Source: Cellulophaga omnivescoria | Lineage (GTDB): Bacteria > Bacteroidota > Bacteroidia > Flavobacteriales > Flavobacteriaceae | Reading direction: 5' to 3' | NCBI RefSeq assembly: GCF_001999725.1 | Contig: NZ_MDDP01000004.1 | Location: 124,001 to 188,000, forward strand | Length of the DNA: 64,000 nt | In this document: positions 16,763-25,749 of the stretch, one piece after another | How the letters are laid out: each line of letters opens with the position of its first letter | How positions within the stretch are numbered: position 1 is the stretch's first letter | Notes under the pieces: model-generated | What the model was told of the DNA's origin: nothing | Databases searched by the model: none | What the model saw: only the letters and a program-made list of their open reading frames with translations | Position numbers and translations under genes: made by a program

Positions 16763-17827
16763 ATGAAAAAGCATAATTTTAGCGCAGGACCTTGTATTTT
16801 ACCACAAGAAGTATTATTAAAAGCATCAGAAGCTGTTGTAGATTTTAATGGTTCTGGTTTATCTTTGATAGAAATATCTCACCGTAGTAAAGATTTTGTA
16901 ACTGTTATGGAAACTGCACAATCTTTAGCATTAGAGCACTTAGGGTTAACAGACAAAGGATACAAAGCATTATTTTTACAAGGTGGTGCTAGTTTGCAGT
17001 TTTTAATGACTGCCTATAACTTATTAGAAACAAAGGCAGGCTACTTAAACACTGGCACTTGGAGTGATAAAGCTATTAAAGAAGCTGAAATGTTTGGTGA
17101 AATTGTAGAAGTAAGGTCTTCTAAAGATAAAAACTACAACTACATACCTAAAAATTATATGGTTCCTGCAGATTTAGATTATTTTCATTTAACATCTAAC
17201 AATACCATATTTGGAACACAAATTAAAGAGTTTCCTAAAACTAAAGTCCCTGTAGTTTGCGATATGAGTTCTGATATCTTTTCTCGTAAATTAGATTTCT
17301 CTCAGTTTGATTTAATCTATGCTGGTGCGCAAAAAAATATGGGTCCAGCGGGTACCACCTTAGTTGTTATTAAAGAAGATATATTAGGTAAAGTTACTAG
17401 ACAAATACCTTCAATGTTAAACTACCAAGTACATATTAGTAAAGACAGTATGTTTAATACACCACCTGTTTTTGCTGTTTACACATCTATGTTAACAATG
17501 CAATGGCTAAAAGACCTTGGAGGTATAGAAGCTATTGAAGAAATAAACGATAAAAAAGCACAATTGTTATATTCAGAAATTGACTTGAACCCTTTATTTA
17601 AAGGTTTTGCAGAAAAAGCAGACCGTTCTAATATGAATGCCACTTTTAATTTAACAGATGAAAAATTAAAAAAAACTTTTGATACTATGTGTAAAGAGGC
17701 TGGTATTAATGGTATTAATGGCCATAGATCTGTGGGTGGTTACAGAGCCTCTATGTACAATGCATTGTCTTTAGATAGCGTAGGTACTTTAGTAGATGTT
17801 ATGAGCGACTTAGAAAGAAAAGCATAA
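16763..17827 (+). CDS. serC: Phosphoserine aminotransferase
   Basis: A 354-residue class V aminotransferase that converts 3-phosphohydroxypyruvate to phosphoserine using glutamate; it can also act in pyridoxal phosphate synthesis. The PLP lysine is Lys191 in AGAQKNMGPAG. The start MKKHNFSAGPCILP and the SLIEISHRS block are typical of SerC. serA follows 27 bases later, so the two form a serine-biosynthesis unit. The final enzyme, SerB, is not in this window. Confidence 0.97.
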   Translation: MKKHNFSAGPCILPQEVLLKASEAVVDFNGSGLSLIEISHRSKDFVTVMETAQSLALEHLGLTDKGYKALFLQGGASLQFLMTAYNLLETKAGYLNTGTWSDKAIKEAEMFGEIVEVRSSKDKNYNYIPKNYMVPADLDYFHLTSNNTIFGTQIKEFPKTKVPVVCDMSSDIFSRKLDFSQFDLIYAGAQKNMGPAGTTLVVIKEDILGKVTRQIPSMLNYQVHISKDSMFNTPPVFAVYTSMLTMQWLKDLGGIEAIEEINDKKAQLLYSEIDLNPLFKGFAEKADRSNMNATFNLTDEKLKKTFDTMCKEAGINGINGHRSVGGYRASMYNALSLDSVGTLVDVMSDLERKA

Positions 17828-17854
17828 ATTGTTATAAATAATTTAAGATTACGT

Positions 17855-18808
17855 ATGAAAAAAATATTAGCAAACGACGGTATATCACAAAACGGTATAG
17901 ACGCATTAGAAAAATCTGGTTTTAAAGTAATTACCACTACTGTAGCACAAGAACAGCTTGCTAATTATATTAATGAACATAAAATTGCTGGGTTAATAGT
18001 ACGTAGTGCCACCCAGGTACAAAAAGATATTATAGACAACTGCCCTACTCTAGAATTAATTGGTCGTGGTGGCGTTGGTATGGATAATATTGATGTAGAT
18101 TACGCAAAAGAAAAAGGCTTACACGTTATTAATACACCTTCTGCTTCTTCTGCTTCTGTAGCAGAACTTGTATTTGCACATTTATATAATGGTGTACGTT
18201 ATTTATATGATGCAAACCGAATTATGCCTTTAGAGGGTGACAGCAAGTTTAAACAACTTAAAAAGGCCTACGCTAAAGGTGTAGAACTAAGAGGTAAAAC
18301 AATAGGTATTATTGGTTTTGGTAAAATTGGTAAAGCTACAGCCCAAATAGCACTTGGTGTTGGTATGAAAGTAATTTACCATGATACGCAGGTAGAAGAA
18401 GCTACTGTTACAGTGCCTTTTTTTGATGGACAAACAGTTTCCTTTAATTTAAAAAATACACCAAAAGATACTCTTTTACAAGAATCTGACTTTATTACAG
18501 TGCACGTTCCTGCACAAGCAAATTACACTATTGCTGATAGTGATTTTGATAAAATGAAAGACGGTGTTGGTATTATAAATGCTGCTCGTGGTGGCGCTTT
18601 AGATGAAGTTGCACTTGTAGATGCTTTAGAGGAAAATAAAGTTTCTTTTGCTGGTTTAGATGTATTTGAATCTGAACCAAATCCAGAAATAAGAATCTTA
18701 ATGCATCCAAAAATTTCCTTAACTCCACATATTGGTGCTGCTACCAATGAAGCACAAAATAGAATTGGAGAAGAATTAGCTACTCAAATTGTAAGTTTAC
18801 TAAAATAA
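17855..18808 (+). CDS. serA: D-3-phosphoglycerate dehydrogenase
   Basis: A 317-residue D-2-hydroxyacid dehydrogenase. The Rossmann motif GFGKIG is at 154-159, the catalytic Arg lies in NAARGGALDE near 234, and the catalytic His is in LTPHIGAAT near the C-terminus. It is the short type without the ACT regulatory domain of long SerA proteins, so it is probably not inhibited by serine in the E. coli manner. Adjacency to serC makes the phosphoglycerate assignment much stronger than sequence alone would. Confidence 0.92.
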   Translation: MKKILANDGISQNGIDALEKSGFKVITTTVAQEQLANYINEHKIAGLIVRSATQVQKDIIDNCPTLELIGRGGVGMDNIDVDYAKEKGLHVINTPSASSASVAELVFAHLYNGVRYLYDANRIMPLEGDSKFKQLKKAYAKGVELRGKTIGIIGFGKIGKATAQIALGVGMKVIYHDTQVEEATVTVPFFDGQTVSFNLKNTPKDTLLQESDFITVHVPAQANYTIADSDFDKMKDGVGIINAARGGALDEVALVDALEENKVSFAGLDVFESEPNPEIRILMHPKISLTPHIGAATNEAQNRIGEELATQIVSLLK

Positions 18809-18890
18809 GTGCAGATTATCGGTTATTCTACAATAGCATTTATTTTTTTTGTAAATTGAAGCATTATTAAACATTAACTAAACAAATCAA

Positions 18891-19535
18891 ATGTCAGGAT
18901 TATTAGACTTATTAAATAGCCCAATAGGCTCACAAATTATTAAAGGTGTTGCAGGACAGGCTGGAGAATCTGAACAAAAAACAGCAGGTGTACTTAGTAT
19001 GGCCCTACCTTTATTAATGGGTGCAATGAAAAAAAACACAGCAACTCCAGAAGGTGCGCAAGGACTTATGAGCGCATTAACAAATAAACATGATGGTAGT
19101 ATTTTAGACAACCTTGGTGGTTTATTTGGCGGCGGTGTAGATGACAACGTTATGAACGATGGTCAAGGAATACTTAACCACGTATTAGGAGCAAAACAAC
19201 CACAGGTAGAAAATGCACTAAGTCAAAAAGCTGGTGTAAGTTCAGATACTGTTGCTACTATATTAAAAGTTGCTGCTCCTATATTAATGGGTGTTTTAGG
19301 AAAACAAGCAAGAAATGAAAACGTTGTTGAGTCTAACGGAATAGGAAATCTTTTAGGAGGTTTACTAGGAGGTGATGAAAACAGCAATAAAGAACAATCT
19401 TTGATAGAATCTTTTTTAGATTCTGACGGTGATGGTAGTATTTTAGATGATGTTGCCGGTATGGTTCTTGGAGGAAGTAACAAAAGCGGTGGTTCTGGAA
19501 TTGGAGGCCTATTAGGCGGACTTTTTGGAAAATAA
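18891..19535 (+). CDS. DUF937-family glycine-rich protein
   Basis: A 214-residue protein of the DUF937 family (YidB-like in wider annotation), with no signal peptide. A helical first half (ALPLLMGAMKKN and ILNHVLGAKQPQVENAL) is followed by a second similar segment (ILKVAAPILMGVLGKQARN). Glycine-rich GGLLGG runs and an acidic DSDGDGSILDDVAGMVLGG patch at about 175-195 come last. The two segments look like an internal duplication. Function is unknown for the family. It has its own terminator at 19559. Confidence 0.8.
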   Translation: MSGLLDLLNSPIGSQIIKGVAGQAGESEQKTAGVLSMALPLLMGAMKKNTATPEGAQGLMSALTNKHDGSILDNLGGLFGGGVDDNVMNDGQGILNHVLGAKQPQVENALSQKAGVSSDTVATILKVAAPILMGVLGKQARNENVVESNGIGNLLGGLLGGDENSNKEQSLIESFLDSDGDGSILDDVAGMVLGGSNKSGGSGIGGLLGGLFGK

Positions 19536-19558
19536 ACACGTTTTAACAAACTTATATA

Positions 19559-19589
19559 AGCCACTTGACAAAATCGAGTGGCTTTTTTT
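19559..19589 (+). terminator. Terminator after the DUF937 gene
   Basis: AGCCACT (19559-19565) pairs with AGTGGCT (19577-19583), extended inward by wobble pairing, and is followed by a run of seven Ts. It lies 24 bases after the stop codon and sets off the next gene, which argues against a start for that gene inside or before the hairpin. Confidence 0.85.
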
Positions 19590-19614
19590 GTATATTAGAA
19601 TAAATACAGATACT

Positions 19615-20067
19615 ATGAAAAAGAAATTTTATTTAGTTAGTTTATTAATTTCCGCTACCCTATTTATAAATTGTACTAGTACCAAAGAAACTGTATTAAT
19701 ATCTAACGCAGAAAAAGATGTATTTGAACAAAAAAATGGAGATCCTGTTGTTATAGCTGATGATGAGTCTGAGTATGAAATAACAATTATAGACCCAGGA
19801 TTTAATGCTTGGCTGGTAAGTTTTGCTAGGCCAGAGCAATACTATTCACAAAGTTACCTAGAAACAAGAAACCGTTTATATGTTACAGAATGGAACCAGA
19901 GAGTTACACAACCTTTTAGGTTTAATCCAAATTTATACGAAATGCAAATTAACTATTCTGCAAACATAGATTATGGTTATGAAGTAAATTATAAACTCTA
20001 CAATTACTTTATTTATTTTCAAAGAAAATACAATCAGCGTCTTGGCCATTTTGTTCCTCGCATATAA
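19615..20067 (+). CDS. DUF6146-type lipoprotein
   Basis: A 150-residue predicted lipoprotein. The frame is open from 19525, but that would place the terminator of the previous gene inside the coding region. The ATG at 19615 gives a clean lipoprotein signal (MKKKFYLVSLLISATLFINC), so I choose it. The mature part carries IIDPGFNAWLVSFARPEQYY and a tyrosine-rich C-terminal half. I place it, from memory, in DUF6146, a flavobacterial family of unknown function. Its usual neighbour, a DUF6787 membrane protein, follows here, which supports the pairing. Confidence 0.75.
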   Translation: MKKKFYLVSLLISATLFINCTSTKETVLISNAEKDVFEQKNGDPVVIADDESEYEITIIDPGFNAWLVSFARPEQYYSQSYLETRNRLYVTEWNQRVTQPFRFNPNLYEMQINYSANIDYGYEVNYKLYNYFIYFQRKYNQRLGHFVPRI

Positions 20068-20080
20068 GCTGTTATATTTG
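20050..20080 (+). promoter_or_regulatory. Bacteroidota-type promoter for the DUF6787 gene
   Basis: TTTG (20050-20053), a 19-base spacer and TATATTTG (20073-20080) fit the consensus exactly. It lies 20 bases before the ATG at 20100 and overlaps the end of the preceding gene, so the DUF6787 gene can be transcribed independently. Confidence 0.7.
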
Positions 20081-20099
20081 CGGTCGATTAAATGCTATT

Positions 20100-20417
20100 A
20101 TGGAAAAATTAAAACAACGCTGGGGAATAGATTCTAATTTCGCCATTGTTATGATACTTATTGTATTTGCCCTAACAGGTTCTTCTTCTTTAAAAATTGC
20201 AAGACCTTTTCTGGACTTTATAGGCTTTACAAGAGAAATTTTCCCTTCAGATTGGTATTTTTCAATTTTATATTGGACAGTACGTATACTAATTATATTT
20301 CCTATATATCAAATACTACTAGTTGCTTTTGGTTGGCTATTTGGTCAGTTTAAATTCTTTTGGGCTTTTGAAAAAAAGATGCTCTCTAGACTTGGTTTTG
20401 GTCGTTTTTTTAAATAA
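20100..20417 (+). CDS. DUF6787-type small inner-membrane protein
   Basis: A 105-residue protein with hydrophobic segments at about 14-32, 55-82 and 84-95, starting MEKLKQRWGIDSNF and ending in a basic FEKKMLSRLGFGRFFK. I recognise the family as DUF6787 from memory, which has no known function. It directly follows the DUF6146 lipoprotein gene, and the pair probably belongs to one envelope process, although it also has its own promoter. Confidence 0.75.
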   Translation: MEKLKQRWGIDSNFAIVMILIVFALTGSSSLKIARPFLDFIGFTREIFPSDWYFSILYWTVRILIIFPIYQILLVAFGWLFGQFKFFWAFEKKMLSRLGFGRFFK

Positions 20418-20530
20418 AAATTTAGAAAAAATCTCCTAATAACAATTTATTAACCAAGTCTTAATCTTAAGGTTTTTGTTTGCGATATAGATACACTTTC
20501 TTTTGTAAAGTATTAGATAGTGTCCCCTAA

Positions 20531-21109
20531 ATGCTAGTAAATCAAAAACAATTTAACGAACAACTTCTTTTAAAAGAAGTATATAAAGGCAATATAAATG
20601 CCTACGAAACTATATTTAACACATATTGGAAAAGACTTTATTTATACGCTTTTAAAGTTTACGAAGATGAGTCTTTATGTGAAGATATAGTACAAGAAGT
20701 TTTTATAAACTTTTGGGAACGCAGAGAAAGTTTAAATGTAATTAAACTAGAAAACTACCTTTTTAAATCTGTTAAATACAAAATGGCAAACGCTATTAGA
20801 GATTTAAAATTTACAAACATACACTTATCTAAGCTTTTAGATCTTCCAACAGACAGTTCTCAAGAAAACACTGTAGAATATAAAGAACTTCAGCAAGAAA
20901 TAAACTCTGTGATTGCTACACTACCAGATAAATGTAAAAAAGTATTTATTATGAGTAGGTTTGATGATCTTACAAATGCAGAAATAGCTGCAGAACTAAA
21001 CTTATCTATACGCACTGTAGAGACACATATTAGTAATGCTATTAAACACTTAAAAAATAATTTAAGCACCACTTCTCTTTACGCTAGCATTATTCTAATG
21101 TTAACTTAA
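20531..21109 (+). CDS. ECF sigma-70 factor, Bacteroidota FecI-like family
   Basis: A 192-residue ECF sigma factor. Region 2 spans about 22-90 (YLYAFKVYEDESLCEDIVQE, then VFINFWERRE), and region 4 about 125-180 with the helix-turn-helix NAEIAAELNLSIRTVETHIS. In Bacteroidota these factors transcribe a linked SusC/SusD or TonB receptor locus when the receptor signals through FecR. Here the linked genes are fecR at 21219 and the STN-containing SusC at 22273. It is the first gene of the uptake locus. Confidence 0.93.
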   Translation: MLVNQKQFNEQLLLKEVYKGNINAYETIFNTYWKRLYLYAFKVYEDESLCEDIVQEVFINFWERRESLNVIKLENYLFKSVKYKMANAIRDLKFTNIHLSKLLDLPTDSSQENTVEYKELQQEINSVIATLPDKCKKVFIMSRFDDLTNAEIAAELNLSIRTVETHISNAIKHLKNNLSTTSLYASIILMLT

Positions 21110-21218
21110 TATCACTAAAACAACCCGCAGATTAACCAATTGTTAAAAGGCTTGTTTTTTAAAAAATTGCTTACGTGTACTCCTTTGTTTTTGTGACTAC
21201 CTAGTAAAAGCAATAACA

Positions 21219-22157
21219 TTGAAGAAAGAAGAATTTATAAAAATTACAGAAAAGTTTTCTAAAGGTACAGCATCAGAAAAGGAAGAGAATATTGTTTCTA
21301 CCTTTTTTGATTCATTGCAAGATAAAGAAGTAAACACAGACATTACTAATGAAGCACGAAAGCAAAAAATGTTTGACGCTATTAAGGCAAAAACCGTTAA
21401 ACAGTCTAAAAAAACAACTTTTGTGAAAATTGCTGCTGCAATAATACTATTTATAAGCTTAGGTACATTTGTTATACATACTATTACTAAAGAAACCATA
21501 GTAACTTATGCTACAGTAAAAGGTGAACGAAAAAATATAACGCTACCAGATGGAAGTTCTATTTTTCTAAATTCAAAAAGTAGTATTTCTTACGCTAAGG
21601 AATTTACAAATAACAGAAATGTAACACTAAATGGTGAAGCATTTTTTAAGGTTACCAAAGACAGCCTAAACCCTTTTAGCGTAGAAACTAATACCATAAA
21701 AACTACAGTATTAGGTACATCTTTTAATATAAGCTCCTACCCTAAAAACAATGCTAAAGTAACTGTAAACACAGGAAAGGTAAAGGTACAAATGATTACA
21801 GATTTAAGTAAGCAACTGTTTTTAACAAAAAATCAAAGCGCTACTTATGTTTATGGTTCTTCTAATTTAGAAAAAAGCACAAGTAATGCTAACAATTACA
21901 ATGCTTGGACCAAAAATACTTTGTGGTTTAAAGACAATAACCTAAAAGAAGTTTCAGAAAAATTAGAGAATTGGTTTAATGTAAAAATTACAATTAAAGA
22001 CCAAGATTTAGAATCATTAAAACTTACGGGTACTTATAAAAATCCAAAATTAATTGAGGTATTGGAAAGTATTAAATTCCTAAAAAACATTGAATATACT
22101 ATTACAAACAACCAAATAACAATACTAAAAACTAAAAATGAAGAAATGCCTATGTAA
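21219..22157 (+). CDS. FecR-type anti-sigma factor
   Basis: A 312-residue inner-membrane regulator that starts with TTG. A cytoplasmic sigma-binding region (about 1-68) and one membrane segment (about 69-90, VKIAAAIILFISLGTFVI) come first. A periplasmic FecR domain follows (about 100-195, TLPDGSSIFLNSKSSISYA), then a C-terminal DUF4974-like domain (about 230-300). It transmits the state of the outer-membrane transporter to the ECF sigma encoded upstream. The TTG start is supported because the next internal ATG would remove much of the sigma-binding region. Confidence 0.92.
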   Translation: MKKEEFIKITEKFSKGTASEKEENIVSTFFDSLQDKEVNTDITNEARKQKMFDAIKAKTVKQSKKTTFVKIAAAIILFISLGTFVIHTITKETIVTYATVKGERKNITLPDGSSIFLNSKSSISYAKEFTNNRNVTLNGEAFFKVTKDSLNPFSVETNTIKTTVLGTSFNISSYPKNNAKVTVNTGKVKVQMITDLSKQLFLTKNQSATYVYGSSNLEKSTSNANNYNAWTKNTLWFKDNNLKEVSEKLENWFNVKITIKDQDLESLKLTGTYKNPKLIEVLESIKFLKNIEYTITNNQITILKTKNEEMPM

Positions 22158-22171
22158 AACAAATAAAAAAA

Positions 22172-22197
22172 CCCATTTCTGCGGGAACAGTAATGGG
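22172..22197 (+). promoter_or_regulatory. Stem-loop in the fecR-susC intergenic region
   Basis: CCCATT (22172-22177) and AATGGG (22192-22197), extended by CTG/CAG inside, make a hairpin 76 bases before the susC ATG. On the forward strand no T-run follows, so it is not a standard terminator. It may be an mRNA stability or leader element, or a partial attenuator between the regulator and the transporter genes. Confidence 0.5.
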
Positions 22198-22272
22198 CTA
22201 TAATGAATCTTCAAGCCTAAAACTTGAAAAAAACTTTAATAAAGACTTATCAGTTAACACTAAAAAGCCAAA

Positions 22273-25200
22273 ATGAAATCAAATTTACAAAAAAAGCTAA
22301 TGAAAAAACTCAAATCATATATAAAACTATATTTTGTCATTAGTCTTGTATTAACATCCAACATAATGTTGGGTTTTAATCAACCAGAAAAAATATCAGT
22401 AATTTTAAATAAAGTTAGTTTAGACAAGGTTTTTAAAGCAATAGAAAACAAAACAGAATACACCTTTGTTTATGATAATAGTATTGTTAAAAATACTACC
22501 AAAAAAAACTACAATTACACTAATACTACACTTAAAGAAATATTAGCAAAACTTAGTGAAGAAGAAAAAATTGCATTTAAAGTTATTAATAAAACAATAA
22601 CTGTTGCTAAAAAAACCAAACAGTTAAAGACAATTAAAGGAATTGTTATTGATAAAGATAACATACCATTAGCTGGAGCAAGTGTACTAATTAAAGGAAC
22701 TAAAACTGGCACAACAACAGATTTTGATGGTAAATTTTCTTTAGACATTAATGTGCAAGCTACCACCCTAATTGTTAATTATATGGGGTTTGAGTCTAAG
22801 GAAATTACAACAGATAACCGCTCTTTTTACCAAATAACTTTAGAGGAAAACGTTAATGCCTTAAACGAAGTAGTTGTAACAGCTTTAGGTATTAAAAGAG
22901 AAGAAAAAAAATTAGGTTATGCACAACAAACCGTTAAAGGAGAACAATTAACAGACGCACGCCCTAATAACTGGTCTGATGCTTTACGCGGAAAGGTTCC
23001 TGGTTTAAATATTCAATCGTTAGGCGGACCATTAAATTCACAAGAAATAAAATTAAGAGGAGACAGCTCTTTAAACCCTGGTAACAATGCAGCTCTGGTT
23101 GTTGTAGATGGTGTTCCTGTTACTAGTGGTTTAGCATCTACAGGTGCAAGTAATTCCTATATGGGAGGTGATGCATCTAATGATACACCTGTAGATTTAG
23201 GTAATGGAATATCTGACCTTAACCCTGAGGATATAGAAAGCGTATCTGTATTAAAAGGAGCTGGCGCAGCTGCTTTATACGGTTCTAGAGCAGCAAACGG
23301 TGTAGTTATCATCACAACAAAATCTGGAAAAAAACAACAAGGTTTAGGAATTACTTTTAGTTCTAATACCAAGTTTGATGTAGTCACTAGATACCCTGAT
23401 TACCAATATGAATATGGACAAGGTAGTGGTAAAGGAAGTTATCTAAAACCTGATGGAAGCACTTATTACACTTACGGAGCTTCTGAAGACGGAAAAAGTA
23501 CTGCTGGTAGTAGTAGTGCTTTTGGCCCTAAGTTTGAAGGGCAATATTATTTTCAGTACGACCCCACTGTTGAGGGACAATCATTAGAGCGTCAATTATG
23601 GCAACCATACAAAAATAATAGAAGTGATTTTTGGCGTGTAGGTAGCACACTAACTCAAAATTTAGCAATTCAGGGTGGTAATGATAAAGGAAGTATGCGT
23701 GCTTCTCTTACACATTCTAAAAATGAATGGATTATGCCAAACACTGGTTTTGATCAGCTTTCAATATCCGTAAATAGTAAATACCAAATAACAGATAATG
23801 TAAAAATTAGTTCTGTTGTTAATTATAGAGACAGAAATAGTGATAACCTTCCTGGAACTGGTTACAACAACCACTCCATAGCTTATTTTATGATTTTTCA
23901 GAATCCTAATGTAAACTTAGATTGGTACAGACCTATTTGGAAAAAAGATAAAGAGGGTTTAAGTATGATAAGACCTTATAGTAGTTATATAGACAACCCT
24001 TACGGTATTGCATATGAGGTAGAAAACACATTAGAGCATGATGCTGTTACTGGTAACATACGTGCAGATATTAATCTTACTCCTAAGTTAGATTTAATGT
24101 TGAGAACCTCTTTAAACTCTTACAACAAAAATGCAGAACAACGTAGACCGTATGATATAAACAGGTATAAAACTGGTTATTATAAAACAACTAGTATTTT
24201 TAAAAGAGAAGTTAATTCTGATTTTTTACTTACCTATAATAACACTATTAAAAACATAGATTTAAATGCTTCTGTAGGTGCAAATGCAATGGTTTACAAG
24301 TACAACAGATTAGATTCTTGGACTGTTGGTTTAGAAACACCTGGCATTTACAACCTTGTTAATGGTACAAACCTTTTTACAAATGAGTATGAAGGAAATG
24401 AAAAAGTAAATAGCCTTTACGGAATGTTATCATTAGGCTTTAATAATAAGTTATTTTTAGATATTACTGGACGTAATGACTGGTCTAGTACATTACCAAA
24501 AGAAAACTGGTCGTTCTTTTACCCATCTGCAAATGCCAGCATACTTTTAAATGAAATATTTACACTACCAATTGCTATAGATTTTGCTAAACTTCGTTTT
24601 TCTTACGCTAAAGTTGGTAATGATGCACCACGTTATAGCACTAAAAAATACTTTGGCAGAAGCGGTTATGAATTTGCGAGTTCTGCAGTGGCACCTACTA
24701 CTTTATATAATACAGAATTAAAGCCAGAGCAAACTACAAGTTATGAGGCCGGTTTAGACATTCGCTTATTAAAAAACAGATTAAGTTTGGATGCTGCTGT
24801 TTATGAAACGTTTACAGATAATCAAATTTTAAAAGTTCCATTAGCACAAAGTAGCGGTTATAGTTACGCTTGGATTAATTCTGGAGAAGTACGCAACAGA
24901 GGTGTAGAATTGACTTTAAAAGCAACTCCTGTAAAAACTAAAAACTTTAACTGGAATACTACAATGACGTGGTCTACTAATAAAAGTAAAGTAATGAGTT
25001 TAGATGACAGACTAGAAGGTAAATTACAAATGATGAGCTCTTCTAATGCTAGGCTTGTTGCAAAAGAAGGTGAATCTGCAACAGCTTTATACGGTAGAGG
25101 TTTTGAAAGAAATGAAAACGGAGATATTTTATATACAGACAATGGTTACCCTATAAAAACTGATGACGACATTTATATAGGAGAAACTACTCCAGATTGG

Positions 25201-25731
25201 CGTGCGGGCTTCATTAATTCTTTTAAATACAAAAACCTTAGACTTAATATGGTCATAGATGGCCAATATGGAGGTGTAATTTACTCTCACACACACCATA
25301 AATTAACTCAGCAAGGAAAACTAAAACACACTTTACGTGGTCGTGAAGAAGGTGAACTTATAGGCAAGGGTGTTGTAGATAACGGAGATGGTACTTACAG
25401 ACCAAACACTACTCCTTTACCAATTGCGGTGTATTATGATAAGCATTATGAACGTGTAAATACAGAAGCCAATAGTTTTGATGCTTCTTTTGTAAAGTTA
25501 AGAGAGGTTAGTTTAGAATATAAAGTTCCTGCTAAATTTTTAAAATCGCTATTTATATCTAGCGCTAGTTGTTCTGTTTACGGAAGAAACTTGGGCGTAT
25601 GGACAGACTTTCCTATTTATGATCCAGAAGTTGCTGCACAGGCAGGTGGCACAAATATTTTTACAGGTGTAGAAGTAGGACAATTACCTGTTGCAACAGA
25701 ATTTGGTTTTAATGTAAAATTAGGACTATAA
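22273..25731 (+). CDS. SusC/RagA-type TonB-linked outer-membrane transporter with STN domain
   Basis: An 1152-residue transporter. After the signal region (about 1-36) comes an STN signalling domain (about 40-105, SVILNKVSLDKVFKAIENKT). A CarboxypepD_reg-like domain follows (about 117-195), then the SusC plug (VLKGAGAAALYGSRAANGVV near 330) and a long barrel. The STN domain contacts FecR, so substrate passage can switch on the ECF sigma. The ATG at 22273 or the one at 22300 gives a similar signal peptide. SusD follows 18 bases later. Confidence 0.95.
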   Translation: MKSNLQKKLMKKLKSYIKLYFVISLVLTSNIMLGFNQPEKISVILNKVSLDKVFKAIENKTEYTFVYDNSIVKNTTKKNYNYTNTTLKEILAKLSEEEKIAFKVINKTITVAKKTKQLKTIKGIVIDKDNIPLAGASVLIKGTKTGTTTDFDGKFSLDINVQATTLIVNYMGFESKEITTDNRSFYQITLEENVNALNEVVVTALGIKREEKKLGYAQQTVKGEQLTDARPNNWSDALRGKVPGLNIQSLGGPLNSQEIKLRGDSSLNPGNNAALVVVDGVPVTSGLASTGASNSYMGGDASNDTPVDLGNGISDLNPEDIESVSVLKGAGAAALYGSRAANGVVIITTKSGKKQQGLGITFSSNTKFDVVTRYPDYQYEYGQGSGKGSYLKPDGSTYYTYGASEDGKSTAGSSSAFGPKFEGQYYFQYDPTVEGQSLERQLWQPYKNNRSDFWRVGSTLTQNLAIQGGNDKGSMRASLTHSKNEWIMPNTGFDQLSISVNSKYQITDNVKISSVVNYRDRNSDNLPGTGYNNHSIAYFMIFQNPNVNLDWYRPIWKKDKEGLSMIRPYSSYIDNPYGIAYEVENTLEHDAVTGNIRADINLTPKLDLMLRTSLNSYNKNAEQRRPYDINRYKTGYYKTTSIFKREVNSDFLLTYNNTIKNIDLNASVGANAMVYKYNRLDSWTVGLETPGIYNLVNGTNLFTNEYEGNEKVNSLYGMLSLGFNNKLFLDITGRNDWSSTLPKENWSFFYPSANASILLNEIFTLPIAIDFAKLRFSYAKVGNDAPRYSTKKYFGRSGYEFASSAVAPTTLYNTELKPEQTTSYEAGLDIRLLKNRLSLDAAVYETFTDNQILKVPLAQSSGYSYAWINSGEVRNRGVELTLKATPVKTKNFNWNTTMTWSTNKSKVMSLDDRLEGKLQMMSSSNARLVAKEGESATALYGRGFERNENGDILYTDNGYPIKTDDDIYIGETTPDWRAGFINSFKYKNLRLNMVIDGQYGGVIYSHTHHKLTQQGKLKHTLRGREEGELIGKGVVDNGDGTYRPNTTPLPIAVYYDKHYERVNTEANSFDASFVKLREVSLEYKVPAKFLKSLFISSASCSVYGRNLGVWTDFPIYDPEVAAQAGGTNIFTGVEVGQLPVATEFGFNVKLGL

Positions 25732-25749
25732 CACATAACAATATATACT

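Noticed and set aside
19525-19614. Upstream start of the DUF6146 gene
   Set aside because: It would run through the terminator of the DUF937 gene and spoil the lipoprotein signal.
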